From the NCBI GenBank assembly GCA_002311635.1, contig DBZJ01000054.1, forward strand, positions 1-22,495: a stretch of 22,495 nt of DNA, read 5' to 3'. This document shows positions 8,947-17,974 of this stretch, one piece after another (position 1 is the first letter of the stretch; each line of letters opens with the position of its first letter). Position numbers and translations under genes: made by a program. The notes beneath the pieces were generated by a model, which did not search any database, had not been told where the DNA came from, and was given only the letters and a program-made list of their open reading frames with translations. Source of the stretch: Syntrophaceae bacterium UBA1163 (GTDB lineage: Bacteria; Desulfobacterota; BSN033; UBA1163).

Positions 8947-10343
8947 TCCTTACCATAAATGAGGTTTTGAAGGTCACCGGAGGGAAACTCTTACAAGGGA
9001 AGGGAGACTCCTCCTTTCAAGGGATTTCCACGGATTCAAGAACGGTGGCTGAGGGAGAATTTTTTGTTGCCCTGAAAGGCCCCCACTTTGACGGCCATCA
9101 TTTTGCCTTAGAGGCCCTTCGAAAAAAAGCAGGAGGGGTGTTGATCGAGGAGGGGAAGGTCGGAGACATTCGATGGAATGGTTATCGATCCAGAGCGGTG
9201 ATCGCTGTGGAAGACACCCTCTCCGCGTTAGGAAATATCGCTCAAGGTTGGAGACGCAAATACGATATCCCGCTGGTGGCTTTAACCGGAAGCAACGGTA
9301 AGACAACAACGAAAGAAATGATTGCCGCATGCCTTGAGACGACTTTCCCCATTCTCAAGACGAAGGGGAATTTGAACAACCTGATCGGGGTTCCTCTTAC
9401 CCTCCTGGCGCTCACCGAGAAAGAGAGGATCGTAGTTCTTGAGATGGGGATGAACGTGCCGGGTGAGATCGGAAGGCTGGCCCAGATTGCGGAACCCGAT
9501 GTGGGGTTGATCACGAACATCCAGACGGTTCATCTCGAAGGCATGGGGAGTTTGGAGAGATTACAAGAGGAGAAGGGAGAACTCTTCCGAAGGATGAGAA
9601 GGGACGGAACGATATTGGTGAATCAGGATGATCCCCGAGTGGTGGATCTGGCAAGGGATTACCCTGGCCAAAAGATTACATTCGGGACCGAACATCCTGC
9701 GGACGTCATGGCGAAAGAGATTCGACTCCATGGCCCGGAAGGGACCTCTTTCACTTTGATTTTGGAGGGGGAAGCGCTCGAGATTCATCTCCGGTTGCTG
9801 GGAAGACACTTCATTCCGAATGCCCTCTCCGCCATGGCGGTCGCGTGTCTTTTCGGAGTGGGGGTGGATCGGGCCAGGGAGGCCTTGGAGAATTTTCGTC
9901 CCTTCTCCATGAGGATGGAGGTTATTCCCCTCAAGGGCGGAGGGACTCTGATCAACGATGCGTACAATGCCAATCCTCACTCGACAGGAGTCGCCCTCAA
10001 GACCCTTGCAGAGGTGAAAGGAATGGGAAGGGCCATTGCTGTGTTGGGAGATATGTTAGAGCTTGGGAGTTTTACGAACGAAGCTCACGAACAAATAGGG
10101 AGAATGGTGTGTGACCTCTCGATCGACTTCCTCCTCGCCATGGGAGATGAGGCGCCCGTTGTGGTCGAGTCGGCGATTCGGCACGGGCTTCCAACGGAGA
10201 GGGCAAGGGTTGTGGAGAGTCATTCAGAGGCGATCTCTCTGCTAAGGCAGATGATCCAAAGTGGAGATTGGATATTGATCAAGGGTTCAAGGCGGATGGC
10301 CATGGAAAAGATCGTCGAGAGTTTGGCTGAGGGGAGGGCCTAA
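8943..10343 (+). CDS. murF: UDP-MurNAc-tripeptide:D-Ala-D-Ala ligase MurF
   Basis: Adds the D-Ala-D-Ala dipeptide made by Ddl to the UDP-MurNAc tripeptide, completing the pentapeptide precursor. The 466-residue protein shows the MurF N-domain (FQGISTDSRTVAEGEFFVAL), the P-loop LTGSNGKTTTKEMI (about 116-129), VLEMGMNVPGEI, and the C-terminal NDAYNANPHS motif. It starts at GTG 8943 inside the murE stop, with a G-rich GGGGGA just upstream, so translation is probably coupled to murE. The mraY ATG lies 3 bases after its TAA. Confidence 0.97.
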   Translation: MILTINEVLKVTGGKLLQGKGDSSFQGISTDSRTVAEGEFFVALKGPHFDGHHFALEALRKKAGGVLIEEGKVGDIRWNGYRSRAVIAVEDTLSALGNIAQGWRRKYDIPLVALTGSNGKTTTKEMIAACLETTFPILKTKGNLNNLIGVPLTLLALTEKERIVVLEMGMNVPGEIGRLAQIAEPDVGLITNIQTVHLEGMGSLERLQEEKGELFRRMRRDGTILVNQDDPRVVDLARDYPGQKITFGTEHPADVMAKEIRLHGPEGTSFTLILEGEALEIHLRLLGRHFIPNALSAMAVACLFGVGVDRAREALENFRPFSMRMEVIPLKGGGTLINDAYNANPHSTGVALKTLAEVKGMGRAIAVLGDMLELGSFTNEAHEQIGRMVCDLSIDFLLAMGDEAPVVVESAIRHGLPTERARVVESHSEAISLLRQMIQSGDWILIKGSRRMAMEKIVESLAEGRA

Positions 10344-10346
10344 AGA

Positions 10347-11423
10347 ATGTTATATCATCTCCTTTATCCTCTTCACGGATTATTTTCTTTCTTCAATGTC
10401 TTCCGGTATATCAGCTTCCGGACCATTTGCTCGATTCTCACCGCTCTTCTCATCAGTTTTATCATCGGGCCCTGGCTGATCAAGAAGTTGAGGGCTTTTC
10501 AGATTCAACAGGTGGTGAGGGAGGATGTTCCTTCTCGTCACATGGCCAAGAATGGGACTCCTACAATGGGAGGAGGCCTTATCCTCGCCGGCATCCTCGT
10601 TCCAACCCTTTTCTGGTCCGACCTGACGAATCCGTACGTCTGGATCGTTTTGGTGACCACGTTGGCGTTCGGCCTCCTCGGTTTTTGGGATGACTATAAA
10701 AAGCTCAGGGATAAGAAAGGAATCGGCATCCGGGCTCGATATAAGTTTCCCATTCAGGTGGGCATGGGACTTGTCGTCAGCTTCATCCTGTTCAACACGA
10801 TCGACCACGATTCCAGGTTGATCTTTCCCTTTTTTAAGAAAGTGATGCCGGACCTTGGGGATTGGTACATTCTCTTTGCCATGTTTGTCATCGTGGGTTC
10901 GGCCAATGCGGTCAACTTGACCGATGGTTTGGATGGATTGGCGATTGGCCCCGTGCTCATTGCCAGCGCCACCTTTATGCTCTTCTGCTATCTTGCGGGA
11001 AACTTCAAATTCGCCAGCTATCTCCAAATTCCTTTTGTCAGAGGAAGTGGGGAACTGACTATCTTATGCGGCGCCCTGGTCGGTTCGGGTCTGGGGTTTC
11101 TCTGGTTCAATACTTATCCAGCCCAGGTTTTCATGGGGGATGTAGGTTCCCTCTCCCTGGGGGCAGCCCTGGGGACGATTTCTGTGATCACGAAGCAAGA
11201 GTTTCTTTTGGTCATCGTGGGCGGGATTTTTGTGATCGAGGCGCTTTCGGTCATCATCCAGGTCGTCTCTTACCAGGTTCGCAAGAAACGGGTCTTTAGA
11301 ATGGCACCCATTCACCATCATTTTGAGTTGAAGGGCTGGGCCGAGCCAAAGATTATTGTCCGATTCTGGATCATCGCCATTATCCTCGGGCTGGTTGCGA
11401 TCAGCACACTGAAGTTGAGATGA
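10347..11423 (+). CDS. mraY: Phospho-MurNAc-pentapeptide transferase MraY
   Basis: Integral membrane enzyme that transfers phospho-MurNAc-pentapeptide to undecaprenyl phosphate, forming lipid I. The 358-residue, about ten-span protein carries the DD pair in FWDDYKK (Asp115, Asp116), [12 protein letters not shown] and the HHHFELKGW histidine motif. All are at the expected places for a full-length MraY. The ATG follows a GGGGAGGG Shine-Dalgarno inside the end of murF. Confidence 0.97.
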   Translation: MLYHLLYPLHGLFSFFNVFRYISFRTICSILTALLISFIIGPWLIKKLRAFQIQQVVREDVPSRHMAKNGTPTMGGGLILAGILVPTLFWSDLTNPYVWIVLVTTLAFGLLGFWDDYKKLRDKKGIGIRARYKFPIQVGMGLVVSFILFNTIDHDSRLIFPFFKKVMPDLGDWYILFAMFVIVGSANAVNLTDGLDGLAIGPVLIASATFMLFCYLAGNFKFASYLQIPFVRGSGELTILCGALVGSGLGFLWFNTYPAQVFMGDVGSLSLGAALGTISVITKQEFLLVIVGGIFVIEALSVIIQVVSYQVRKKRVFRMAPIHHHFELKGWAEPKIIVRFWIIAIILGLVAISTLKLR

Positions 11424-11475
11424 CCGAGAGTTAAGAGTTTAGAGTTATGATTCATTAAGCGGAACATATTATAGA

Positions 11476-11617
11476 TTGCATTAACCCTCGCAGGTCATTG
11501 CGAGGAGTGCAACGACAAAGCAATCTCAAAGCGAGATTGCCACGCCCTTCGCCCTGAACACCATGCGGTGCAGGGCTTCGGGCTCGCAACGACTACTTTT
11601 CGTGGTTCCTAATGCAA
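11476..11617. repeat. Nested palindromic element between mraY and murD
   Basis: A roughly 142-bp imperfect palindrome. The outermost arms are TTGCATTA (11476-11483) and TAATGCAA (11610-11617). Next are GTCATTGCGAG (11494-11504) and CTCGCAACGAC (11583-11593), 10 of 11 positions matching. Two internal hairpins follow. The first is GCAATCTC (11520-11527)/GAGATTGC (11533-11540). The second has GCCC, GCCCTG and CACC (11544-11562) facing GGTG, CAGGGC and GGGC (11567-11583). The GTCATTGCGAG/GCAATCTC words resemble palindromic repeats dispersed in many bacterial genomes. There is no coding capacity, so it is REP- or MITE-like, probably mobilised in trans. Confidence 0.75.
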
Positions 11618-11642
11618 ACTATTTTGTGCTCTCAATAATAAG

Positions 11643-11676
11643 CATTACGGACACGAGGCACGGACACGAAACACGG
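11643..11676. repeat. ACGGACACGA direct word repeats before murD
   Basis: ACGGACACGA occurs at 11647-11656 and again at 11660-11669 (13-base period), followed by ACACGG at 11671-11676. A different word family, GAGTTAAGAGTTTAGAGTT, sits just after mraY at 11427-11445. No Shine-Dalgarno precedes the murD ATG at 11682. Confidence 0.6.
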
Positions 11677-11681
11677 TATTT

Positions 11682-13034
11682 ATGGATCTCAAAGGCAAGA
11701 GAGTATTGGTGGTGGGCATGGCCCGAACAGGAATAGCGACAGCTAAATTCCTTAAGTCAAAAGGATCTCTTGTCACCACGACAGAGATGAAGCCGGAAGA
11801 GGAGATGAAGGAGGCCGTTGAAGAGTTGAAGGGCCTGGATATTTCCACAGAATGGGGCGGGCATCGAGCAGAGACCTTTCTGAAACAGGATATGATTGTC
11901 GCGAGCCCAGGCGTGGACCTGAGCATCGAGCCCATTCAGGCGGCCCTCAAGAAAAAAGTTCGGGTGATCAGCGAAATTGAACTCGCTTACCATTTCATCC
12001 GGGTCCCCATCATCTCGGTCACAGGAACCAACGGAAAGACGACGACCACCCTGTTGATTGGCGAGATGCTGAAAGAGGATGGGAAAAAAGTCGGGGTGGG
12101 AGGTAATGTCGGAGAGCCGCTGGTCCTTTTTGCAAACGGAAGGGATCGTTGGGACGTGTTGGTGGTTGAGATCTCAAGTTTTCAGTTAGAGGCCATCGAG
12201 GACTTCCGTCCCCGAATCGCTGTTCTTCTGAATGTCACGGAGGATCATCTTGACCGTTATCTTAGTTACACGGACTACATCAAGGCGAAGGTCAGCATTT
12301 TTACGAATCAGAATTCCGGGGATCTGGCTGTTCTGAACAGAGATGATCCCATCGTGATGAAGTTCGGAGAGGGCGTAAAGGCGAGAAAAGTTTTTTTCAG
12401 CTTGAGCGATAAGCCGGAAGAAGGCGCTTTCTCCGAAGGCCAATCGATCTTCCTCACGCTTGGGGGAAAAAGAGAAAAGTATTCTTTGGCAAAAGCTCCT
12501 CTGAAGGGAATCCACAATGTTGAGAATATGATGGCAGCTCTCGCCGCAGCCAGAAGCTTCGGTTGTTCGAAAAAAGCGGCCCAGACGGTCCTCAACCGGT
12601 TTGAAGGTCTCGAACATCGCCTCGAATTTGTCCGGGAGGTCGGGGGGGTTCGTTTCTACGATGACTCCAAAGGAACGAATGTGGGTTCCGTGGTCAAATC
12701 TCTTCAGAGTTTTTCACAACCCGTGATCCTGATTGCGGGAGGCAAGGACAAAAACGGGGATTTAAGTCCGCTTAAAGAATTGATTCGGAAGCGGGTCAAA
12801 CATTTGATTCTAATCGGAGAGGCGAAGGAGAGAATGAATCGCGAGCTTGGAGGGCTGACTGATACGGACCTGGCGAAGACCATGGAAGAGGCTGTGTTCC
12901 TCGCCCGCCAAAAAGCGACAGCAGGAGAGGTGGTCCTCCTCTCACCGGCCTGCTCGAGCTTCGATATGTTCAAAGATTATAAGGAGAGAGGAAGAGTATT
13001 TAAGGAAGCCGTTTTCAGAATATGCACGGGCTAA
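11682..13034 (+). CDS. murD: UDP-MurNAc-L-alanine:D-glutamate ligase MurD
   Basis: Cytoplasmic ATP-dependent ligase adding D-glutamate as the second stem residue. The 450-residue protein begins MDLKGKRVLVVGMARTG, the dinucleotide-fold-like UDP-binding domain. It has the P-loop VTGTNGKTTTTLL at about residues 112-124, the ILLNVTEDHLDRY-like block and the C-terminal FYDDSKGTNVGSVVKSL motif. The length is normal for the family. The gene is isolated from mraY by a 258-base repeat-filled spacer, and its ATG has no recognisable Shine-Dalgarno. Confidence 0.96.
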   Translation: MDLKGKRVLVVGMARTGIATAKFLKSKGSLVTTTEMKPEEEMKEAVEELKGLDISTEWGGHRAETFLKQDMIVASPGVDLSIEPIQAALKKKVRVISEIELAYHFIRVPIISVTGTNGKTTTTLLIGEMLKEDGKKVGVGGNVGEPLVLFANGRDRWDVLVVEISSFQLEAIEDFRPRIAVLLNVTEDHLDRYLSYTDYIKAKVSIFTNQNSGDLAVLNRDDPIVMKFGEGVKARKVFFSLSDKPEEGAFSEGQSIFLTLGGKREKYSLAKAPLKGIHNVENMMAALAAARSFGCSKKAAQTVLNRFEGLEHRLEFVREVGGVRFYDDSKGTNVGSVVKSLQSFSQPVILIAGGKDKNGDLSPLKELIRKRVKHLILIGEAKERMNRELGGLTDTDLAKTMEEAVFLARQKATAGEVVLLSPACSSFDMFKDYKERGRVFKEAVFRICTG

Positions 13035-13037
13035 TGT

Positions 13038-13180
13038 CAAATGTTAAAGTTCAAAGTTCCAATGAAGCTCAAAAGTCAAAAATTTTTGGCATTAAGCTAT
13101 TTGTCATTGATTTGATCCCGCCCTGGCGGGAGATTTTGAAATTCGAAATTTACAGACTATTTCAGCAGTGGCTAATGTCG
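13038..13180. repeat. TCAAA/TTCAAAG word-repeat spacer with hairpin between murD and ftsW
   Basis: The left part repeats TGTCAAATGTTAAAGTTCAAAG-type words, and the right part carries their complements (TTTGTCATTGATTTGA, TTTTGAAATTCGAAATTT). A perfect G+C hairpin, CCCGCC (13117-13122), CT, GGCGGG (13125-13130), lies in the middle, followed by AGATTTTG. The four-T run is weak for an intrinsic terminator, and downstream genes must be expressed, so strong termination is unlikely. Confidence 0.65.
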
Positions 13181-13194
13181 GGTGAGTGAAGGCG

Positions 13195-14295
13195 ATGAAG
13201 GGTAGAAAGAGGCTAGATTTTATCCTGCTGTTTGCAGTCCTTGCGCTCGTGGGAATCGGGATTGTGATGGTTTACAGCACCAGTGCGATCCTCGCCGGGG
13301 ATCGTTTCGGAGACCCTTACTACTTTCTGAAGAGGCAGGCCCTTTACGCGGCGGTCGGTTTCGTTCTGATGCTCGTGATGATGTTTCTGCCTCATGAAAC
13401 TCTAAAACGCGTTGCCTATCCCATTCTCATCTTTTCCGTTCTTCTCTTGGTGGTCGTGTTGGTTCCTGGCATCGGGCACCGAAGCGGTGGGGCGATGCGC
13501 TGGCTGAAGATCCAGTCTTTCTCCTTTCAACCTTCAGAGTTTGCTAAGCTGGGTTTGGTGATCTTTCTTGCATACCTCTTAGCAAAAAAAGAGGAGAAGA
13601 TTCGGAGCTTCTCCTTCGGGTTTCTTCCCCCGGTTCTCCTCTCCGGTCTCGTCATCGCTTTGGTGATGAAGGAACCCGATTTTGGAGCCGCTTTTTTTCT
13701 GACCGTGATGGTCTTTCTCCTTCTCTTCGTCAGCGGTGCCAGGGTGATTTATATTGTGGGTGCCTTTTTGATCGCCATTCCAGTGGCTTACGCGCTTTTG
13801 ATGAATGTGGGATATCGCTATAAGAGGTTGATGAGTTTCATCCGGCCATGGGAAGACCCCGGTGGCACGAGTTTCCAAATTATTCAATCCTTCCTGTCTT
13901 TCGGTTCTGGGGGCCTGTTCGGCTTAGGGCTGGGAGAAGGAAGGCAGAAGCTCTTCTTCCTTCCGGCCCCCCACACCGACTTCATCTTTTCAGTCATCGG
14001 GGAGGAGTTGGGCTTGCTGGGCGCGATGGTGGTTGTGCTCCTCTTCTTCATTGTGGCCCTCAGAGGGATCCAGATCGCGCTTTCCCTCGAGGATCGATTT
14101 GGCGTCTATTTGGCTTTGGGGATCACGTTGATGATTTCCCTCCAGGCAGCGATCAACATGGGAGTTGTTTTGGGACTCCTCCCTACAAAAGGGTTGACGC
14201 TTCCCTTCGTCAGCTACGGGGGGACATCCTTGATCGCCAATTTGGCTGGGGTGGGGATACTTCTTCACCTTTCGACGCATGCGGAAAGACGATGA
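13195..14295 (+). CDS. ftsW: Septal peptidoglycan glycosyltransferase FtsW (SEDS family)
   Basis: Polymerises lipid II at the septum together with FtsI. The 366-residue protein is strongly hydrophobic with about ten membrane spans. It has the FtsW/RodA motifs GHRSGGAMRWL, LLSGLV..L.EPDFGAA, and AHTDFIFSVIGEELG, in which Asp262 corresponds to the essential SEDS aspartate. PFVSYGGTSLIANL lies near the C-terminus. The ATG at 13195 is preferred because GGTGAG (13181-13186) lies 8 bases upstream; a GTG at 13186 is the alternative. The TGA overlaps the murG ATG (ATGA). Confidence 0.95.
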   Translation: MKGRKRLDFILLFAVLALVGIGIVMVYSTSAILAGDRFGDPYYFLKRQALYAAVGFVLMLVMMFLPHETLKRVAYPILIFSVLLLVVVLVPGIGHRSGGAMRWLKIQSFSFQPSEFAKLGLVIFLAYLLAKKEEKIRSFSFGFLPPVLLSGLVIALVMKEPDFGAAFFLTVMVFLLLFVSGARVIYIVGAFLIAIPVAYALLMNVGYRYKRLMSFIRPWEDPGGTSFQIIQSFLSFGSGGLFGLGLGEGRQKLFFLPAPHTDFIFSVIGEELGLLGAMVVVLLFFIVALRGIQIALSLEDRFGVYLALGITLMISLQAAINMGVVLGLLPTKGLTLPFVSYGGTSLIANLAGVGILLHLSTHAERR

Positions 14296-15380
14296 AGTGT
14301 GTGATCGCCGGAGGAGGTACAGGAGGTCATCTTTTCCCGGGCATGGCGGTTGCCGAGGCATTTGTTGAGAGGGAGAAAGGGAACGAAGTTTTGTTTATTG
14401 GAACGGAAAGAGGCATCGAGGTCAAAGTTTTGTCAGGAGGGAAATTTCCGCTGAAGACGATTCAGGCGAAACCCATTCAGGGAAAATCTCTTTTAGGGAA
14501 GGCTAAAGCCATCCGGAGCTTACCGATGGCCGTCTCCGAAGCTTATTCGATCCTGAAGGAGTTTCAACCCCATTTCGTATTGGGGGTAGGGGGATATGCC
14601 TCCGGGCCCACGCTTTTGGCCGCATTCTTTCTCGGAATGAAGAGGGCCATCCAGGAACAGAATGTGATGCCTGGAATGACGAATCGGATTCTAAAATGGT
14701 TTAGCCAACGGATCTTCGTCTCATTCGAAGAGGCGAAAAAGTACTTCCCTGAGGAGAAGACCCTTGTGACTGGAAATCCGATCAGGAAAGGATTCCTTGC
14801 CCTTTTAAGCGAAGACGGGCGGCTGATGAAGAAAGAGGGTGGATTTACCCTTCTTATCTTTGGAGGAAGTGCAGGGGCACACCGGATCAATCAGGCGATG
14901 ATAGAAGCCCTGGATCACCTTCAAGAAATCAAGTCCTCCATCAAGATCATCCATCAAACCGGAAAAGAAGATCTCGATTTTGTGTCAAGGAAGTATCGAG
15001 AAAGAGGGTTTGAAGCGTTGGTCAGGCCTTTCTTTGAGGACCTCGCCACCCACTACCAGATCTCTGATCTGGTCATCTGCAGGTCAGGAGCGAGTACCGT
15101 GGCTGAGCTGGCGGTCTGCGGAAAGGCCGCCCTCCTCGTCCCTTATCCTTATGCGGCCCATGATCATCAATTGATCAACGCCAAGAAATTAGTGGATCTG
15201 GGCGCAGCCAAAATGATTTTAGACCGGGAGTTATGTGGAGGGACTGTCGCCCCGATGATCCTTCATTTTTACGAGCATCCGGAGGAGCGTGTTAAGATGG
15301 AAGAGGCGATCCGACGGCTGGGGAGACCAAGGGCGGCAGAAGAGATAGTGGATCATTGTTATGCGTTGGTTGCGGGATAA
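14292..15380 (+). CDS. murG: UDP-GlcNAc:lipid I N-acetylglucosaminyltransferase MurG
   Basis: Membrane-associated cytoplasmic GT28-family enzyme that adds GlcNAc to lipid I to make lipid II. The 362-residue protein has the N-terminal GGGTGGHLFPGMAVAE loop, EQNVMPGMTNR, the GGSAGAHRIN nucleotide-binding loop and CRSGASTVAEL. The acceptor/UDP region PYPYAAHDHQLINAKKL completes the set. The frame is open far upstream through ftsW, but the family start and the 4-base overlap with ftsW fix the ATG at 14292. It is followed by a 168-base repeat spacer. Confidence 0.97.
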   Translation: MKCVIAGGGTGGHLFPGMAVAEAFVEREKGNEVLFIGTERGIEVKVLSGGKFPLKTIQAKPIQGKSLLGKAKAIRSLPMAVSEAYSILKEFQPHFVLGVGGYASGPTLLAAFFLGMKRAIQEQNVMPGMTNRILKWFSQRIFVSFEEAKKYFPEEKTLVTGNPIRKGFLALLSEDGRLMKKEGGFTLLIFGGSAGAHRINQAMIEALDHLQEIKSSIKIIHQTGKEDLDFVSRKYRERGFEALVRPFFEDLATHYQISDLVICRSGASTVAELAVCGKAALLVPYPYAAHDHQLINAKKLVDLGAAKMILDRELCGGTVAPMILHFYEHPEERVKMEEAIRRLGRPRAAEEIVDHCYALVAG

Positions 15381-15382
15381 AA

Positions 15383-15545
15383 TGTCAAATGTTGAAGTTC
15401 AAGGTTCAAAGGAAATTGAACGTCCGAAGTTTCAAATACCAGATTTAGACACAGAGTATTTTGACATTTGGCATTCGTTTGACATTTGCCTGCGCGAAGC
15501 TGCTTCGGCGAAGGCAGGAATTTTGACATTTGAAGTTCAGGTTTA
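15383..15545. repeat. Word-repeat spacer with strong hairpin between murG and murC
   Basis: AAATGTCAAATG words at the left (from about 15380) face TTTGACATTT words at the right (about 15478-15487 and 15523-15531). A G+C hairpin lies at 15489-15518, in which CCTGCGCGAAGC pairs imperfectly with GCTTCGGCGAAGGCAGG. It is followed by AATTTTG. The block has the same style as the murD-ftsW spacer but a different hairpin core. Confidence 0.7.
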
Positions 15546-15548
15546 AGA

Positions 15549-16919
15549 ATGTACCGAAGAGGGAAGATCCAGCATATTCATTTTGTGGGCATTGGCGGAA
15601 TCGGCATGAGCGGAATTGCCGAGGTGTTGCTCAATCTCGGTTACCATATCACCGGGTCCGACGTCAAGGAGACAGAGGTGACCCGAAGACTGCAGTCTTT
15701 GGGGTGCGAAATTTCCTACGGGCACCGGAGGGAGAATTTGAAAGAGGCGGACGTGGTGGTCATCTCCTCAGCCATCCGGCCACAAAACCCGGAGGTCGAG
15801 GCCGCGGAAGAGAGGCTGATTCCGGTCATCCCAAGGGCAGAGATGCTGGCGGAGCTGATGCGAATGAAAATCGGGATTGCGATCGCAGGGACCCATGGCA
15901 AGACGACGACCACCTCCCTCATTTCGACCGTTTTGGCGGCGGGGGGTCTCGACCCCACGGTTGTGATCGGTGGACGGCTCAACAGCATCGGGAGCAATGC
16001 GAGGCTGGGGCAGGGTGAATTCCTGGTGGCGGAAGCCGATGAGAGCGATGGCTCCTTTCTCAAACTGATGCCCACCATTGCCGTGGTGACCAATATCGAT
16101 CCGGAGCATCTTGATTATTATAAAGGCATCGACGAGATCAAAGAGACTTTCCTCTGCTTTTTGAACAAGATTCCATTTTTCGGATTGGCCGTGCTCTGCC
16201 TCGATCATCCGAACATCCAGAGCCTTCTTCCGAGGTTGAAGAAGCGCTTTACCACTTACGGGTTGACCCCGCAGGCTGACTTCCAGGCCAAAGAGATTGT
16301 ATTCGAAGGGCTCTCTACCTCCTTCGATGTGATCCACCAGCGTCAGGAGATAGGCAGACTGAGCCTCCGGATGCCGGGGCTCCACAATGTCTACAATGCC
16401 CTCGCGGCCTTGGCCACCGCTTTTGAACTCGATATTCCCTTCCGCGTCGTCCAGGAAACGCTGCGCGATTTTAGCGGGATTCAGAGACGGTTCCAGATCA
16501 AAGGAGAGAAGAGGGGAGTCCTCGTTGTGGATGACTACGGTCATCATCCCGTGGAGATTATGGCCACGCTGAAGGCAGCACGGACCGGCTGGGGGAAAAG
16601 AATCGTCGCCGTATTTCAGCCTCATCGCTACACGAGAACGCAGGCCCTGTTCAAGGATTTTCTCACCGCATTTTATGACGCCGACGTCCTCATCCTCACG
16701 GAGATCTACCCCGCAGGAGAGGATCGGATAGAAGGCGTGGAATCGAAAGCCCTCTTTGAGGGGCTCCGGGAGTACGGCCATAAAGACGTGACTTATTTAG
16801 CCGATAAGAAGGAGATCGTCGAGCATCTCCTCCGTGTTGTCTCTCCGGGGGATCTGGTGATCACCTTGGGAGCGGGAGACATCTGGCAGATTTCAGAGGA
16901 ATTAGTAAATCGACTTTGA
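15549..16919 (+). CDS. murC: UDP-MurNAc:L-alanine ligase MurC
   Basis: Adds the first stem residue, L-alanine, to UDP-MurNAc. The 456-residue protein starts with [14 protein letters not shown] (about 9-22), the UDP-binding glycine loop. It has the P-loop [12 protein letters not shown] (about 113-124), [10 protein letters not shown] and the [10 protein letters not shown] block. [12 protein letters not shown], the MurC counterpart of the DYAHxPD motif, is also present. A weak CAGG lies about 8 bases before the ATG, within the repeat spacer. Length is typical. Confidence 0.97.
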   Translation: MYRRGKIQHIHFVGIGGIGMSGIAEVLLNLGYHITGSDVKETEVTRRLQSLGCEISYGHRRENLKEADVVVISSAIRPQNPEVEAAEERLIPVIPRAEMLAELMRMKIGIAIAGTHGKTTTTSLISTVLAAGGLDPTVVIGGRLNSIGSNARLGQGEFLVAEADESDGSFLKLMPTIAVVTNIDPEHLDYYKGIDEIKETFLCFLNKIPFFGLAVLCLDHPNIQSLLPRLKKRFTTYGLTPQADFQAKEIVFEGLSTSFDVIHQRQEIGRLSLRMPGLHNVYNALAALATAFELDIPFRVVQETLRDFSGIQRRFQIKGEKRGVLVVDDYGHHPVEIMATLKAARTGWGKRIVAVFQPHRYTRTQALFKDFLTAFYDADVLILTEIYPAGEDRIEGVESKALFEGLREYGHKDVTYLADKKEIVEHLLRVVSPGDLVITLGAGDIWQISEELVNRL

Positions 16920-17008
16920 ATTCGGATTTCGGAATGTGAAAAACTTTTGATCTGTGATTTTGGATTTTAGATTTTTATTCCGCACTCCGCAATCTGCAAT
17001 CCGCAATG
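16920..17008. repeat. GGATTTT / CCGCAAT word-repeat spacer between murC and murB
   Basis: Left words include ATTCGGATTTCGGAATG and TGGATTTTAGATTTT. Right words are CCGCACTCCGCAATCTGCAA and then CCGCAAT, with CCGCA repeated three times. The left GGA/CGGA words and right TCCGC words are loosely complementary. The GATTTGCAATGGG after murB (17924-17937) looks like another scrap of the same family. Confidence 0.6.
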
Positions 17009-17010
17009 GG

Positions 17011-17919
17011 ATGATGGAGCGGGACTACAAAAAATGGGCGTCGGGGTTGATCAAAGGGAAGGTTCTTTTCGATGCACCGATGAGACAGTTTACGTCGATG
17101 CAGGTGGGAGGCCCCGCGGACAGCCTTTTTTTCCCCAGAGATGTGAATGAGCTGAAAAAGGTGGTCCGTTACGCCAGGAGAAAAAAGATTCCCCTCTTGA
17201 TTTTAGGGAGGGGAACAAATTTAGTGGTGAGGGATAGAGGGGTTCGTGGATGGGTAATCAGTTTGGCCCAAGGGATGAAAAAGATTCAGATGGACGGAGA
17301 GGTCGTAGATGCGGAAGCAGGCCTCTCCTTGCAACGGCTGATTCAGTTCTCTGTCCAGAAGGGACTCACGGGGCTCGAACCCTTCTTCGGCATTCCCGGA
17401 ACGGTGGGAGGGGGTTTGGCGATGAATGCAGGAGCCTGGGGTTCCGAACTGAAGGATGTGCTTCTTTCGGTGACGTTGATGAAGGAAGACGGAGAAATTC
17501 TGGAGAAGTCCCGTTCGAAGCTTCGATTCTCGTATCGAGGACTGGCCATCCCCTCTTCTTGGATTATTCTCAAGGGCCGATTTAAGCTGAAGACGGGAAA
17601 GAGGGAAGAAATTCTTGAACGGGTGAGATCTTACTCGGAGATGAGGAAGAAAAGGCAACCCTTGGACTATCCCAGCGCAGGGTCCGTTTTCAAGAATCCC
17701 GAAGAAGGTCCCGCGGGGAAATGGATCGAAGAAGCTGGGCTGAAGGGGTTTCGGATCGGTCGGGCGATGGTTTCAGAACGTCATGCCAATTTTATCATCA
17801 ATCTGGGAAAGGCCAAGGCCGAAGAGGTGATCCGTTTGATGGAGTTCGTCGAAAAAAAGGTCTATGAAGGGAAAGGCATCTCCCTCGAAAGGGAGGTGAA
17901 GGTGGTGGGCGAATCATAA
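17011..17919 (+). CDS. murB: UDP-N-acetylenolpyruvoylglucosamine reductase MurB (type II-like)
   Basis: FAD- and NADPH-dependent reductase producing UDP-MurNAc. The product of about 302 residues has the FAD-binding segments GRGTNLVVRDRGVRG and GIPGTVGGGLAMNAGAWG. The SAGSVFKNP loop carries the proton-donor serine (Ser225), and LEREVKVVGE at the C-terminus supplies the conserved Glu. Its short length and gap around the substrate loop fit the shorter MurB class. The frame extends upstream to 16954, but that part translates spacer repeats, so ATG 17011 (or 17014) is chosen. No strong Shine-Dalgarno is present. Confidence 0.95.
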   Translation: MMERDYKKWASGLIKGKVLFDAPMRQFTSMQVGGPADSLFFPRDVNELKKVVRYARRKKIPLLILGRGTNLVVRDRGVRGWVISLAQGMKKIQMDGEVVDAEAGLSLQRLIQFSVQKGLTGLEPFFGIPGTVGGGLAMNAGAWGSELKDVLLSVTLMKEDGEILEKSRSKLRFSYRGLAIPSSWIILKGRFKLKTGKREEILERVRSYSEMRKKRQPLDYPSAGSVFKNPEEGPAGKWIEEAGLKGFRIGRAMVSERHANFIINLGKAKAEEVIRLMEFVEKKVYEGKGISLEREVKVVGES

Positions 17920-17974
17920 TTCGGGATTTGCAATGGGGATCGAATGAACGCGGTGGGGTTTTGGCGGTAAAGAA

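Noticed and set aside
13117..13139. CCCGCC/GGCGGG hairpin as an intrinsic terminator of the operon
   Set aside because: Only four T residues, not directly after the stem, and essential co-directional genes follow without another clear promoter.
13848..14291. Upstream in-frame extension of murG
   Set aside because: The extension runs through ftsW in another frame; the MurG family start and the ATGA overlap place the start at 14292.
15768..16781. Long open frame antisense to murC (about 337 codons)
   Set aside because: Shadow of murC; no recognisable motifs, no ribosome site and no room for a real overlap of this size.
16954..17010. Upstream in-frame extension of murB
   Set aside because: It would translate the GGATTTT/CCGCAAT spacer words and has no match to MurB N-termini.
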